Below are positions 36,395 to 45,929 of a DNA stretch of 64,000 bases, one piece after another. A model generated the notes under the pieces. That model ran no database searches and had not been told where the DNA came from. It worked only from the letters and a program-made list of their open reading frames with translations. Source of the stretch: Legionellaceae bacterium (GTDB taxonomy: Bacteria > Pseudomonadota > Gammaproteobacteria > Legionellales > Legionellaceae); NCBI GenBank assembly GCA_030696305.1, contig JAUYSP010000003.1:1-64000 (forward strand), written 5' to 3'. Position 1 is the first letter of the stretch. Each line of letters starts with the position of its first letter. Made by a program: the position numbers and the translations under genes.

Positions 36395-36976
36395 ATGGAT
36401 GAAAAAATAAAACAAAAAGCAGAAGCACTTTTAAATACTTTAAATGATGCTATAGCCGCAGGATCTTGGGATGAAACCAATTTTATACTTTTGGTCGGTA
36501 AGAAATTACGTGCTATGCGTGATACATTAGCTGGCCAATTGAAAGAAATTGGTGAGGACTCGACATCCTCGGCTGCATTTTTAGCTCGTCAACTCGCTAT
36601 GCAAAGCACACTAAAACAAGTTTTTGTTAGTCTTTATTCTCTGGAAGGCGTTAATTTACAATCATGGGAACGTATAATTGCCAATTTACGTCGTCAAATG
36701 GTCTCTCGTCCTGTGTATGCTAATGAAGAGGACATTCAATCGATCATCAAGACTAAAGAAAAAAAAATCAATGAAGCCTATGTATCCATTTTTGTAAATG
36801 AAGCAGATATTTTAGATATTCACTCGGATAAAGCCCCGATCGACAAGTTAGGCAAGCCCATGCTTGTATTAAAAGACAATGCTATCAATCTAGATAACAT
36901 TGATTATTTTATACACCTCTCTGGAAAATATAGATATTCGCGCGGTCGACTAATTAAAGTAGATAACGGGGACTAA
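36395..36976 (+). CDS. icmQ: IcmQ, Dot/Icm system protein
   Basis: A 193-residue protein matching IcmQ in length and features: an N-terminal helical domain (LLNTLNDAIAAGSWDETNFI...LVGKKLRAMRD, in outline) that binds the FIR partner, a linker, and a C-terminal domain like the NAD-binding fold described for IcmQ (RPVYANEEDIQSII onward). It is needed for pore formation and effector export in Legionella. icmP and icmO, which usually follow, are absent; a mobile repeat starts 16 bp after the stop. Confidence 0.95.
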   Translation: MDEKIKQKAEALLNTLNDAIAAGSWDETNFILLVGKKLRAMRDTLAGQLKEIGEDSTSSAAFLARQLAMQSTLKQVFVSLYSLEGVNLQSWERIIANLRRQMVSRPVYANEEDIQSIIKTKEKKINEAYVSIFVNEADILDIHSDKAPIDKLGKPMLVLKDNAINLDNIDYFIHLSGKYRYSRGRLIKVDNGD

Positions 36977-36992
36977 AGAAAGGTACCCTGAC

Positions 36993-37165
36993 AGGGCTGT
37001 CCTATTATAAATTATTGAGCATAAAATATTAATTTTGATATTATACAGTCATAATTGTCTTTGCGAGCGTTAGCGAAGCAATCTAGATATCGGAGTTTTT
37101 AAGTCACATCGATCTGGATTGCTTCACTTCGTTCGCAAAGACGACTATTTAATGGGACAACCCTG
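36993..37165. repeat. 173-bp MITE-like element, copy 2 (complete)
   Basis: Terminal inverted repeats AGGGCTGTCCTATTA (left) and TAATGGGACAACCCT (right) match with two mismatches and enclose an AT-rich arm and an 87-bp palindrome (37057-37143). The left arm and palindrome are nearly the reverse complement of 1-150. No ORF is present. A clear target duplication is not seen; CCCTGAC occurs on both edges but overlaps the repeat ends. Confidence 0.85.
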
Positions 37166-37206
37166 ACACACTCTACAGGATTGATTTTTAATATCAAAGT
37201 ATATGC

Positions 37207-37225
37207 TATACTACTACAATTGTAG
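37207..37225 (+). promoter_or_regulatory. Promoter and palindromic operator of the toxin-antitoxin pair
   Basis: TATACT (37207-37212) is a good -10, with TTGATT (37182-37187) 19 bp upstream. The perfect 12-bp palindrome CTACAATTGTAG (37214-37225) lies just downstream at the expected transcription start, and a partial repeat (CTATTGTAG) occurs 10 bp later. This fits autorepression by the antitoxin, a known trait of type II systems. Confidence 0.6.
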
Positions 37226-37251
37226 CGTAAAATTACTATTGTAGGTGAATT

Positions 37252-37479
37252 ATGGGTATTCCTATTCGGATCGATGAAACAATTTATTACGAAGCAAAGA
37301 AAGTAGCTTCCGCGGAATTTCGTTCTATTCCAAACCAAATAGAATATTGGGCTAAATTAGGAAAGTGTGCTTTGGATAATCCTGATTTGCCCATTGAATT
37401 TATTAAGGATGTGCTTTTATCTAAGCTTCAGGACAAATCATTGGCTGAGCCTTTTGATTTTGAGGGTAAAAGTGAGTGA
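37252..37479 (+). CDS. ParD-like antitoxin
   Basis: A 75-residue protein beginning IPIRIDETIYYEAKKVASAEFRSIPNQIEYWAKLG (outline), the ribbon-helix-helix pattern of the ParD-like antitoxin family, and ending in an acidic tail that would bind the toxin. A palindromic operator precedes it. The toxin start codon lies within its last codons. Confidence 0.88.
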   Translation: MGIPIRIDETIYYEAKKVASAEFRSIPNQIEYWAKLGKCALDNPDLPIEFIKDVLLSKLQDKSLAEPFDFEGKSE

Positions 37480-37750
37480 TATTCAAATAAAGCAGATGCC
37501 GGCTTTTAAAAAAGCATATAAAAAAATTCCTGATTCACACAAATTAATAGTCGATGAAGTGATCCGTACGATTATTAATAATCCAGACATTGGTGAAGAG
37601 AAAAGAGGGGATTTAGCCGGTGTTTATGTTTATAAGTTTAAAATTAATGACCAACAATTCCTTTTGGCGTATGAGTGGGATTCCGTACAACGACTTTTAT
37701 TGGCCCTTGGAGTTCATCAAAGCTTCTATCGCGATCTGAAGAAAGGATAA
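37472..37750 (+). CDS. RelE/ParE-family toxin
   Basis: A 92-residue protein from GTG at 37472, with GAGGG 6-10 nt upstream and an 8-nt overlap with the antitoxin. The pattern FKKAYKKIPDSHKLIVDEVI, LAGVYVYKFKINDQQFLLAYEWD and a C-terminal HQSFYRDLKK fits the RelE/ParE fold; RelE-type members cleave mRNA on ribosomes. Which activity applies here is not known. A longer frame starting at 37367 lies inside the antitoxin gene. Confidence 0.85.
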   Translation: MSDIQIKQMPAFKKAYKKIPDSHKLIVDEVIRTIINNPDIGEEKRGDLAGVYVYKFKINDQQFLLAYEWDSVQRLLLALGVHQSFYRDLKKG

Positions 37751-38024
37751 CATAATTGGTCGTAAAATGAACTCATCATTGTCACAATATCAGACACACT
37801 ACCTCATTACATGGTAGCCGGTTCATTTGTCTTACTTGATAAATTACCGCAAGAGTGAAAAAGAAAATATTGGAATACCCTTTAAATTTGTTCGCCCACA
37901 AAAAAAAGACAAATCGTTTTAATCAAAGCCGATCTAACTTTTATAGACCATTGTGATTATTTTTTACTACATACAACGATTATGATATGATTCCGCAACT
38001 TTTGGTTATTTTACGGAATATAAA

Positions 38025-39746
38025 ATGCCTCTCGATCCACGTTTGTCAGAAAAAATTAGACGTTTAAATACATTGTTTTCTGAGCAACATAGTAAGTCTT
38101 TCTTGTTTTCGTATTACACAATCGTTGAGCTTTGGTCCATGCAACAACAGATTACAAAAAAATTGGATACAGCTCAAAGCAATCAAGACTTATTAAATAT
38201 TTTAACAAAGCCGGTTCGCTATCAATCTCAAAAACTCACGAACAAGGAGCTGCTTCGCAAGAATCATTTCTCTTGGCCATACTGGATATTAACAACCGTT
38301 CTTATTGTTATGACTTTTCCTTTATCGATACCAATATTATCATTATGGTCAACAAAAAATCGTGGAACATTACAGTTTTGGAAAGCAACACACGCCCTAT
38401 TAATTGAGGACATATCAACTGATGCACTAATGCCACCCACATCTGTTCCATTAACACTAAATTCGACACATCCCATCACCAAGGAGTCACCCATGGATCG
38501 TTATGGCGCTACATCATCATCTCAAATGATTGTGAAACGATTAAAGTCAGCCGAGCCAATAGAAAGTAGTGCTCCAAACATCATTTCATCTATAGTCCCA
38601 GCAATTAAGATGGATTCCTTCTTTTCAAACATGGCTATAACTAATCTTCAACGACAAGTTGGAAACCCAGTCATCACGTCGTATACCATAGAAAATGTAT
38701 CTAATGATACAAATGTTTTTTCTATTAATTTGGAATGCGAATTTGATATAACAAATGGTGAGCCTCATCAAGAAACACTTAAGCTATATAAACAACATAT
38801 ATTACCAGAGACATTTCAACCGGTAGAAAATATGATCCCTTTCACGTGCCCACAAGAAAAACGCAACTTTTTCAAAGATGCGGCCGTACAAATCGGCTTG
38901 AAGAATTCGTCCGATTTTTATAAAACACTACTAAACGCCGCAGAGACCCAGGATATTAACGAAAAAGAAAATCTTTATTTAAAAGCGTATTCACGCGCGA
39001 AAACAGATAAGCAGCGTACACAGGTTTTAGAACACTTAGTGAATGAGTACTATGCATTTTATCAATACCAAGTTCGCAACAAACATATAGACCCTGAAGA
39101 CAGCAACGCTGAGTCTCAAGAAAAAATAAATAAATACCTCAGTTATTTACCTAAAAACTATCAACAAACATGTGATAGCGCAATAGCCTTAACTGAAAGC
39201 TTTAATGCCATATTGGAGTTGATTACTTACGACCAGTTCGATTTAGCGTGGGCTAAATATCAGGACTTAGAAAATCAGAAAATGCTGCCTTTAAGCCATT
39301 TCCTCCAGCGAACCTTTCCTAATCTGCAAGCCACCTGGTATCAATTATCAGCCATTTTTGTTATTACACAACACAAACGAAAAAATAGAGAATTCCGTAT
39401 CTACGAACGTAGTGAGTTTGAACATCTGGAAATATTTTTTGAGATGACATACCGAATTATTGATGGTTATAACAAACAATCAAGCTCATTCATTGAGCAG
39501 CACGTTCTAACACCACTACAACAATTCAGAATAAAAAGTAAGCAATCAGTGGACAATATGTCAAAACAGGAACGTGATGAAATATTTTCGAAAGACATGT
39601 TTGCAAGAATAAAAAGATTTAATCTAGATGAAGAATTCACTCACCGTAAAACTAGAAGTCACAACAAAGATAATGAGCCACGAGTTACTGAATTAGATTC
39701 TGATGAAGAAAGCGAGTCACTCCTCAAAACAACTTTTACAGGTTAA
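38025..39746 (+). CDS. Unknown 573-residue protein with one membrane hairpin, partner of the OTU-AAA gene
   Basis: I recognise no family. A short helical N-terminus precedes a hydrophobic segment (about 84-108: WPYWILTTVLIVMTFPLSIP), then a polar serine/threonine/proline-rich linker (about 130-190), and a long alpha-helical, possibly TPR-like, C-terminal region (about 280-520) and an acidic end. It ends 3 nt before the giant gene and is very likely co-transcribed. The spacer before it (37751-38024) shows no gene, only a short CTACC/GGTAG inverted repeat. It could be a membrane anchor or chaperone for the giant, or an effector itself; all are inference. Confidence 0.75.
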   Translation: MPLDPRLSEKIRRLNTLFSEQHSKSFLFSYYTIVELWSMQQQITKKLDTAQSNQDLLNILTKPVRYQSQKLTNKELLRKNHFSWPYWILTTVLIVMTFPLSIPILSLWSTKNRGTLQFWKATHALLIEDISTDALMPPTSVPLTLNSTHPITKESPMDRYGATSSSQMIVKRLKSAEPIESSAPNIISSIVPAIKMDSFFSNMAITNLQRQVGNPVITSYTIENVSNDTNVFSINLECEFDITNGEPHQETLKLYKQHILPETFQPVENMIPFTCPQEKRNFFKDAAVQIGLKNSSDFYKTLLNAAETQDINEKENLYLKAYSRAKTDKQRTQVLEHLVNEYYAFYQYQVRNKHIDPEDSNAESQEKINKYLSYLPKNYQQTCDSAIALTESFNAILELITYDQFDLAWAKYQDLENQKMLPLSHFLQRTFPNLQATWYQLSAIFVITQHKRKNREFRIYERSEFEHLEIFFEMTYRIIDGYNKQSSSFIEQHVLTPLQQFRIKSKQSVDNMSKQERDEIFSKDMFARIKRFNLDEEFTHRKTRSHNKDNEPRVTELDSDEESESLLKTTFTG

Positions 39747-39749
39747 TTT

Positions 39750-42700
39750 ATGTTTCTCAATATGTATCAAATGTTAGAACAACGCGCTGATGATCAGAAC
39801 GCACTCACCGCATTCGCTTTGAGCTTGTTGCTGCCTATAATTCATAATAAAGAGCAGAGTGAACTCTTTCGCCCACTATATATTCGTTTATTTGGTCAAA
39901 AAGCTATCGGCGAAAATAGACTGAAAAACTTACGCCAAGAATTAGAAGCATATCCAAGTAACTTATCAATTAAAACATTAACAAGTTTGATTAATCAATA
40001 TTTACGTCCCAGAATGTCCGTTCATCTACAAGATAATTTAGACAAATTCATAGCTTGTTTTCCTTCTCAAGAAGCATACCACTCGCGAGTTAAAACCCTA
40101 GCAAACCCAAATCAACCATGTGATACCATCGATCTTCAAATTTTATCGTCTGTCAGTAAAATAGCAATCTGTGATTACACGATAGAACAGGTCCAAAATA
40201 ATTTGCTGTTACCGGGTGACTTGGTAGAAACACTTGGAGGTGGTAATTGCTTTTTTCATGCACTAGCCTCTGAGCTTCGAAGGAAAGAAATTGATAAAAC
40301 TGCGACACATGAAAATTTAAGAGAAAGAGGGATAAAATATTTAGAAAATAATAGACAATTCTTAAATGAGTATATCGAAGAAGATCAAATTGAAAAATAC
40401 CTTGGAGATATGCGTCAAGATGGCACCTGGGCTGAGTCCTCGATTATCCCAGCGCTGGCAGCTATGTTAGATGTTCAACTAAATATTCTAACGATAAGTT
40501 TAACCGACGGTTTCACAGACGCAACAATTATAAAGTACAATCAAAATGCCAAGCTAGGTATAATAGGTCTCGAATTAAAAAGTGAACATTATTCATCACT
40601 AAAATTAGACGATGAATTATTTCTGTCTATCATTGCCCGGAACCTACCTACGAGCCCCTATCATGCTTTACTGAAACCACGCTCCGTACCCGGATCAAGA
40701 TTACCTTTTATTCAAATGAACAGCCCTGAGAAATCATCAAAAGAAGAAAAAAAATCGAAACCTAAGTCATCTAAACCGACACCCTTAATGGAAAAATCAC
40801 AAACCCAACCTGAGGGCATTGATCCAATTTTAGTACAAAGCTTAATGCAGCAAACGCTTCGAGAAACATTCACTGCTATTCCAAATGAATTGGGAAATGT
40901 TGTTTCTAATGTTCCTAAAAAAGTGCTTAATAAAACAACAGCCACAACAATCACAATATTACAAACCACTCAAACATCAGAGCTTAAACTGCGTGGTGAT
41001 GACATTCTCAACGAGTTGCCAAATATGAATTCGGAAACAAGTAACGTTGAACTTAAAGATTTATCCTCCATTGGTAAGGACACATCATGGTTTTGGTGGT
41101 GGATTCCAACCCTATTAACCGTCGGTGTAACTGGGGTCAGTAAAGTTTACGCTGATGAATATAAAAAGAATATAATCAATGCCTCAAACCTCATCCAACA
41201 AAAAAAATACAAGACAGCAGCTGATTTATTAAATATAGAATTTGCCCGGTGGGAAAGCACTAAATCAGTTCAATCCATGCTTTTAACACCTGAACATTAC
41301 CTAATAGGGCATTTATTAAATGCTATTTGTGCTGAACGTCAACAAAATTTAGATAAAGCCGTTCGTGAATACAAACAGGTAATCGCCATCGCACAAAAAA
41401 ACAATAAAAATTTAAATGCGTTTATGGTAGAAATGCACCTAATTCATTTATTTCTACATAACGAATCAGACAATTCCCTCAAAAAACTCAATCTATCTAC
41501 TGAAAAAAATAACTTGGTCATCGATTTAAATCGTCACTATAGTACAGCAGTTGGAGAACTGTATTGGAAAGTACAGGAACAGATTCTTGAATTATCTAAG
41601 AAATATTTAACTCAGGATGAATTGTCTCCCACCGACATTTCCTTGGCGAATCATTTTCTAAATACTGATGTTTTGTTTATACTAGAACATTTTGCAGATG
41701 GTCGCGGTCAATTTTTTCAAATATTTTGTACTTTTTTTCAAGCAGCGACATTAGTGTTTTTTGTTCAAAAAAATCCGGGATACTTATTAGAGGAAACGAA
41801 GAAAAAGTTGTTCAATGATCCGGAATATCGAATAAAATCCTTAAATGTTATTCTTGAAGAACTTGCGAACAATAAATTTGCTGCATGCATAAAAAATATA
41901 ATCGCATTCAAAAAAAATCACCCACAGCTCACAAAAGATGCCTCAATCTCTTCAGCAATCACGTTTATGGAAACGTTCTTTCTGAATTATTTTGCTTTAT
42001 CCGCATTACAAGACAAATCTAAAGTTGTATATAATCAGATCGCAGCTCAGTTAGATTGTTCACACAAAGCAGATCTTTTAATAAAAAATAAGGAAAACGC
42101 TCTTATATTCTTAAACAACTTACGCCAAGAATTCTCACTGACTTGTACTACCACAACTGAGTGGATTCATTCACTGGTAACCAGTGATGAGGACTTACAG
42201 GATATTTCTGCAAAAAATGGCGATAATTTATTACATCGTTTATTGAGCCTTCCTGAAACACCAAAAGAAAATGAGAACATTAAAAAAGCAGTACAAAAGT
42301 TACAAAGCTTAAAATATCAGCGAAACCACCAACATAAAACGCCATTTTATGCATTAAAAAAAAGCGATCCATTGCAACTGAAAAAATTACTGATGACTAA
42401 AGATGAATCTTTATCACTCAATAAAATAGTTAAGCTCCTGGATAAAATTAAACTCAAAAACAAAAAACCCTTTATACTTCTTTCTGGTTTAGATCTTGAG
42501 GGCAACAAAGACGAAATAGCACAAAATCTACAAAAACTTGCATTTAAAGTTGTCCATTTAAGACCCCATCATGATGTTTTTAAATATCTTAATGATAATA
42601 AACCTACAAATAACATTTCGAGCCGATGGCAAATTATTTTTATTCATAATTTAGAGCTTATCGCTTCGAATAACCCCAATAGTGCTAAATTCGTCACAGC

Positions 42701-45700
42701 ATTTTTGGATGAAATTCAAAATTTTGCCAATTCACAGACAATCATTGTAGGGGCCACTGAATATCTTTATCGATGTGCCTTATCCATGATTGATTTTGCA
42801 AGTGATCAACATGTGGATTTTCCGCTACCAACGAGGAGTAGTCGCCTAGAATTATTACAAGATTTATTAAAAGAAAAGCAAATCGCCCAAGCATCGATAG
42901 AGCGATTAGCAGACATTACGTTAGGCTACTCATCTTTTAGATTAAAAGCATTCGTGGAATGTATTGAATTAGATAATATCAGCGATGAATCGATTTCAAC
43001 TCATCTTAAACAATCATCTAATAGAATTGAAAAAAAATATGCCTTGGAGTTTTCTGAGGCTCAACTTGCCATGCCTGCATTTTTAGAGCAAACAAATCTG
43101 GATTTTTTATACACTAAAAATGAGGATTTGAAAGAATTATTACAAGATATTAGAGCTCCACTGTTACCTAGTTCTTTGAAGCATGCATTCCTGTCGGGTG
43201 CAACGTCACCAGAAAGAAAAAATATTGCGAAGACGTTAGCCCAATTATCAGGATATGCGTTAATAATAATTCAATTAGGTAAAATAGAGGACAATATAGC
43301 TGTATTTCTTCAAGCAATAAAATTTGGCAAGGCTATGATTTTCATCGATGATATGGATAAAGTCGCACCCAATATATCTTTTCTAAACTTTTACCAAACG
43401 GTTATCGAAGAAACCAAAGATGAAAATATTGTCTTTATAGCCGGCGCAGACCATATCACTGAACTTGCATCAAAGGTCTCCCACTATTTTAATCATCACA
43501 TATCGTGCGAAATACCTTTGGTAAATCGTTTAGAAGACGCATTTGCAACATACAGTGCTTCATATCGCTTCCAACTGTATGCTGATGATTCTTTAGCCAA
43601 TGATATGAAAAGAAATGCTTTCCAGTTAAATCAGGAATTTAATGGTTTGCTTATGTCCCAAGTAAATGATCTTATTCAACTCATGCTGCAAAGCATCCAT
43701 CAAAATAAGCTTACGTATTCAGGTAATGTGTGTATTACTTTACAAGATGTCATTTTTTTCATTCAAAAAATGAAACAAAAAAAAGGAACCACACCAAAAA
43801 ATAAAAGCACAGCAAAAGAGTATATTACCAAACGTAGCCGTTCCATATATCTAGAAAAACTTACACCAGCTCATGTACCTATTGCTGATGTATTAAAATT
43901 ACCGGTTTTAGATAAGGCTCAACAAGAGCAAAAAAATCAAATGATATCTACAGAAATATTAGCACGGCTTAAGAATGATTTTGATTTGGATTATCTATCT
44001 ATAGAGGCATGGCTTGAGGCATTATTGCAACAACCGGAATGGAAAGATCTTATTTCCGCCAAAACGGGCGATACCTTATTACATCTCTTAATGAGTATGC
44101 CCTACACAGATACTGAATTAGATGAGCGCGTAGAGGAAGTTGCTGCATTACTCAAAGATAAATGTTACGTGCGTAATCTGAAAGACGAAACGCCCCTGGC
44201 TCTTTTAATATCACGCGATCCTCATGGATTTAGAACAATACTTACAAATCCCGTGATAAAAACGGGTGACGAGCTTACCCGTGTAGAAGCGTTTCTTCAT
44301 AAAATCCAGGACAATCTAAACACAGAAAGTCATCTTTTATTATTGGATGGACCGCCCGGCACAGGAAAAACTTCAACGGTAATATCTCATATACAAAGCC
44401 TAGGCTATACGGTACATAAATGGGTACGTGGTGATGAAAATGACAAATTCCATAATGCCTTAATTGTGCGAGCGCAAAATTTCTTTAACAAAGCTGAGGT
44501 CATGAGTAAAAGCGGGAATTTACAAGTTCTATTTATGGATGAAATCGATGGTATTGTACCTAAAGTTGAAGGACCAGCTCAAAATGGTCAGTATAATTCA
44601 CAAGCAGACGTTAATGCATTTCAAGAGCTTATCACCGATTTGCAAGGCAAATCTATTGTATTAATTGGTGCTACTAATTATATCAATCGACTTCCGGAAG
44701 CAATAATAAGCCGAGCTGCCGAAAATCGTATTTCTTTTCCATTACCAAATGAAGAACAACGTAACGCATTGCTAACTCATTTTTTCAAAGAAAAAATAAT
44801 AAAAACCGAACATATTAAAGCATTAGCAAAAGTAGCTATTGGATATTCCCATCGCCAGTTAAAATCATTTGCTGATAGTTTTACTAAAAAACAGATTACA
44901 ATCGAGATGCTCAAAGAATCCTTCAACCGGTATGCCAGGACCCTTCGTGATGATTTTAATAAAGAATTTGAAAATACAACACTATTTATGCCCTCGTTTG
45001 ATCAGTCCGATGAACTGGATGGCATGTTTTCTTTTACCCCCGAAACGGAAGAGCTTTTTGAACGCTTAAAACGAAACATCTCATCAGACTATTGTAACCA
45101 TGCCTTATTATATGGACCAGCGGGAACCGGTAAAACCAAAACCATTGAAATATTTGCTAAAAAATTAGGTCGGGTTTTAATTGCTATACAAGCGGATGCT
45201 GAAACCCGGCAACAAAAGATAAATGATTTATTTACTAGGGCTAAACAATTTGAAAATGTTATCATTTTTTTTGATGAAATGGACAGAATCGCAGGCCAGG
45301 GGGCCTCTCTTACTTCTTTTTTACAAACTGAAATGGCAGGCATTACCACAAAAACGATCACAATTATTGGTGCAACCAATTATTACTCGCGTTTCACAGA
45401 TGAAATGTTAAGCCGTTTTGGAACTAAAATTGAGTTCCAAAAGCCCACAGCAGCACAATTAAATAACTCCATTAAGCATATTTTATTGCACAAGATCGCT
45501 GATTACAAAGGCAGGATATTTTTTGATCAATCCTTAAATAATAGCCTTCAAGAAAATGCCATCCAACTCGCCGAAATAGCTGGGGAATTAGATCTTCGTC
45601 AAATTACCACCGCTCTTAGCTTTTTCATTGAGGATTTGAGTTATGAACCAAATAACGTCAATGGCATCACTTATTTACGCTTACGCGATGTCTGGTTCTC

Positions 45701-45857
45701 TCTTCTTGTGAAAAAAATCCAAGAGCACCTCGTTGCAAAACCGGAGCGTCCCAAGACCTGCAGGCAATATATTACCGAAAATAGAAACTCACTATTTCCG
45801 ACGATTGTACCTGAACATAGTGTGCCAGCGTCTGAGGTCAGGAATACGGTCGGTTAA
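39750..45857 (+). CDS. Giant OTU-protease / tandem AAA ATPase protein
   Basis: A 2035-residue protein with no full-length family I know. In order: a helical N-terminus; an OTU-type cysteine protease domain (about 155-290) with the nucleophile C167 in GGGNCFFHALASELRR and H280 in SEHYSSLK; a charged linker; a hydrophobic stretch (about 447-465); a TPR-like helical region (about 470-800); and two tandem units. Unit 1 (about 815-1390) has ankyrin-like and two AAA-like modules that lost their Walker A motifs. Unit 2 (about 1430-2010) has intact Walker A (G1534-T1541 and G1789-T1796) and Walker B (D1597-E1598, D1842-E1843). No signal peptide. An OTU plus Cdc48-like ATPase suggests ubiquitin-directed processing, possibly in a host cell; secretion is unproven. 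Confidence 0.88.
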   Translation: MFLNMYQMLEQRADDQNALTAFALSLLLPIIHNKEQSELFRPLYIRLFGQKAIGENRLKNLRQELEAYPSNLSIKTLTSLINQYLRPRMSVHLQDNLDKFIACFPSQEAYHSRVKTLANPNQPCDTIDLQILSSVSKIAICDYTIEQVQNNLLLPGDLVETLGGGNCFFHALASELRRKEIDKTATHENLRERGIKYLENNRQFLNEYIEEDQIEKYLGDMRQDGTWAESSIIPALAAMLDVQLNILTISLTDGFTDATIIKYNQNAKLGIIGLELKSEHYSSLKLDDELFLSIIARNLPTSPYHALLKPRSVPGSRLPFIQMNSPEKSSKEEKKSKPKSSKPTPLMEKSQTQPEGIDPILVQSLMQQTLRETFTAIPNELGNVVSNVPKKVLNKTTATTITILQTTQTSELKLRGDDILNELPNMNSETSNVELKDLSSIGKDTSWFWWWIPTLLTVGVTGVSKVYADEYKKNIINASNLIQQKKYKTAADLLNIEFARWESTKSVQSMLLTPEHYLIGHLLNAICAERQQNLDKAVREYKQVIAIAQKNNKNLNAFMVEMHLIHLFLHNESDNSLKKLNLSTEKNNLVIDLNRHYSTAVGELYWKVQEQILELSKKYLTQDELSPTDISLANHFLNTDVLFILEHFADGRGQFFQIFCTFFQAATLVFFVQKNPGYLLEETKKKLFNDPEYRIKSLNVILEELANNKFAACIKNIIAFKKNHPQLTKDASISSAITFMETFFLNYFALSALQDKSKVVYNQIAAQLDCSHKADLLIKNKENALIFLNNLRQEFSLTCTTTTEWIHSLVTSDEDLQDISAKNGDNLLHRLLSLPETPKENENIKKAVQKLQSLKYQRNHQHKTPFYALKKSDPLQLKKLLMTKDESLSLNKIVKLLDKIKLKNKKPFILLSGLDLEGNKDEIAQNLQKLAFKVVHLRPHHDVFKYLNDNKPTNNISSRWQIIFIHNLELIASNNPNSAKFVTAFLDEIQNFANSQTIIVGATEYLYRCALSMIDFASDQHVDFPLPTRSSRLELLQDLLKEKQIAQASIERLADITLGYSSFRLKAFVECIELDNISDESISTHLKQSSNRIEKKYALEFSEAQLAMPAFLEQTNLDFLYTKNEDLKELLQDIRAPLLPSSLKHAFLSGATSPERKNIAKTLAQLSGYALIIIQLGKIEDNIAVFLQAIKFGKAMIFIDDMDKVAPNISFLNFYQTVIEETKDENIVFIAGADHITELASKVSHYFNHHISCEIPLVNRLEDAFATYSASYRFQLYADDSLANDMKRNAFQLNQEFNGLLMSQVNDLIQLMLQSIHQNKLTYSGNVCITLQDVIFFIQKMKQKKGTTPKNKSTAKEYITKRSRSIYLEKLTPAHVPIADVLKLPVLDKAQQEQKNQMISTEILARLKNDFDLDYLSIEAWLEALLQQPEWKDLISAKTGDTLLHLLMSMPYTDTELDERVEEVAALLKDKCYVRNLKDETPLALLISRDPHGFRTILTNPVIKTGDELTRVEAFLHKIQDNLNTESHLLLLDGPPGTGKTSTVISHIQSLGYTVHKWVRGDENDKFHNALIVRAQNFFNKAEVMSKSGNLQVLFMDEIDGIVPKVEGPAQNGQYNSQADVNAFQELITDLQGKSIVLIGATNYINRLPEAIISRAAENRISFPLPNEEQRNALLTHFFKEKIIKTEHIKALAKVAIGYSHRQLKSFADSFTKKQITIEMLKESFNRYARTLRDDFNKEFENTTLFMPSFDQSDELDGMFSFTPETEELFERLKRNISSDYCNHALLYGPAGTGKTKTIEIFAKKLGRVLIAIQADAETRQQKINDLFTRAKQFENVIIFFDEMDRIAGQGASLTSFLQTEMAGITTKTITIIGATNYYSRFTDEMLSRFGTKIEFQKPTAAQLNNSIKHILLHKIADYKGRIFFDQSLNNSLQENAIQLAEIAGELDLRQITTALSFFIEDLSYEPNNVNGITYLRLRDVWFSLLVKKIQEHLVAKPERPKTCRQYITENRNSLFPTIVPEHSVPASEVRNTVG

Positions 45858-45874
45858 TCATTATTTCTAGAACT

Positions 45875-45913
45875 CATCCCAGCACTTGCATGTCACTGCA
45901 AACAACTGGGATG
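45875..45913. terminator. Hairpin between the convergent giant gene and katE
   Basis: CATCCCAG (45875-45882) pairs with CTGGGATG (45906-45913), with a nested TTGCA/TGCAA inside, in the 72-bp gap between two convergent genes. No T-run follows on either strand, so a bidirectional terminator is plausible but not certain. Confidence 0.5.
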
Positions 45914-45929
45914 GCGTATCAACAATGAA

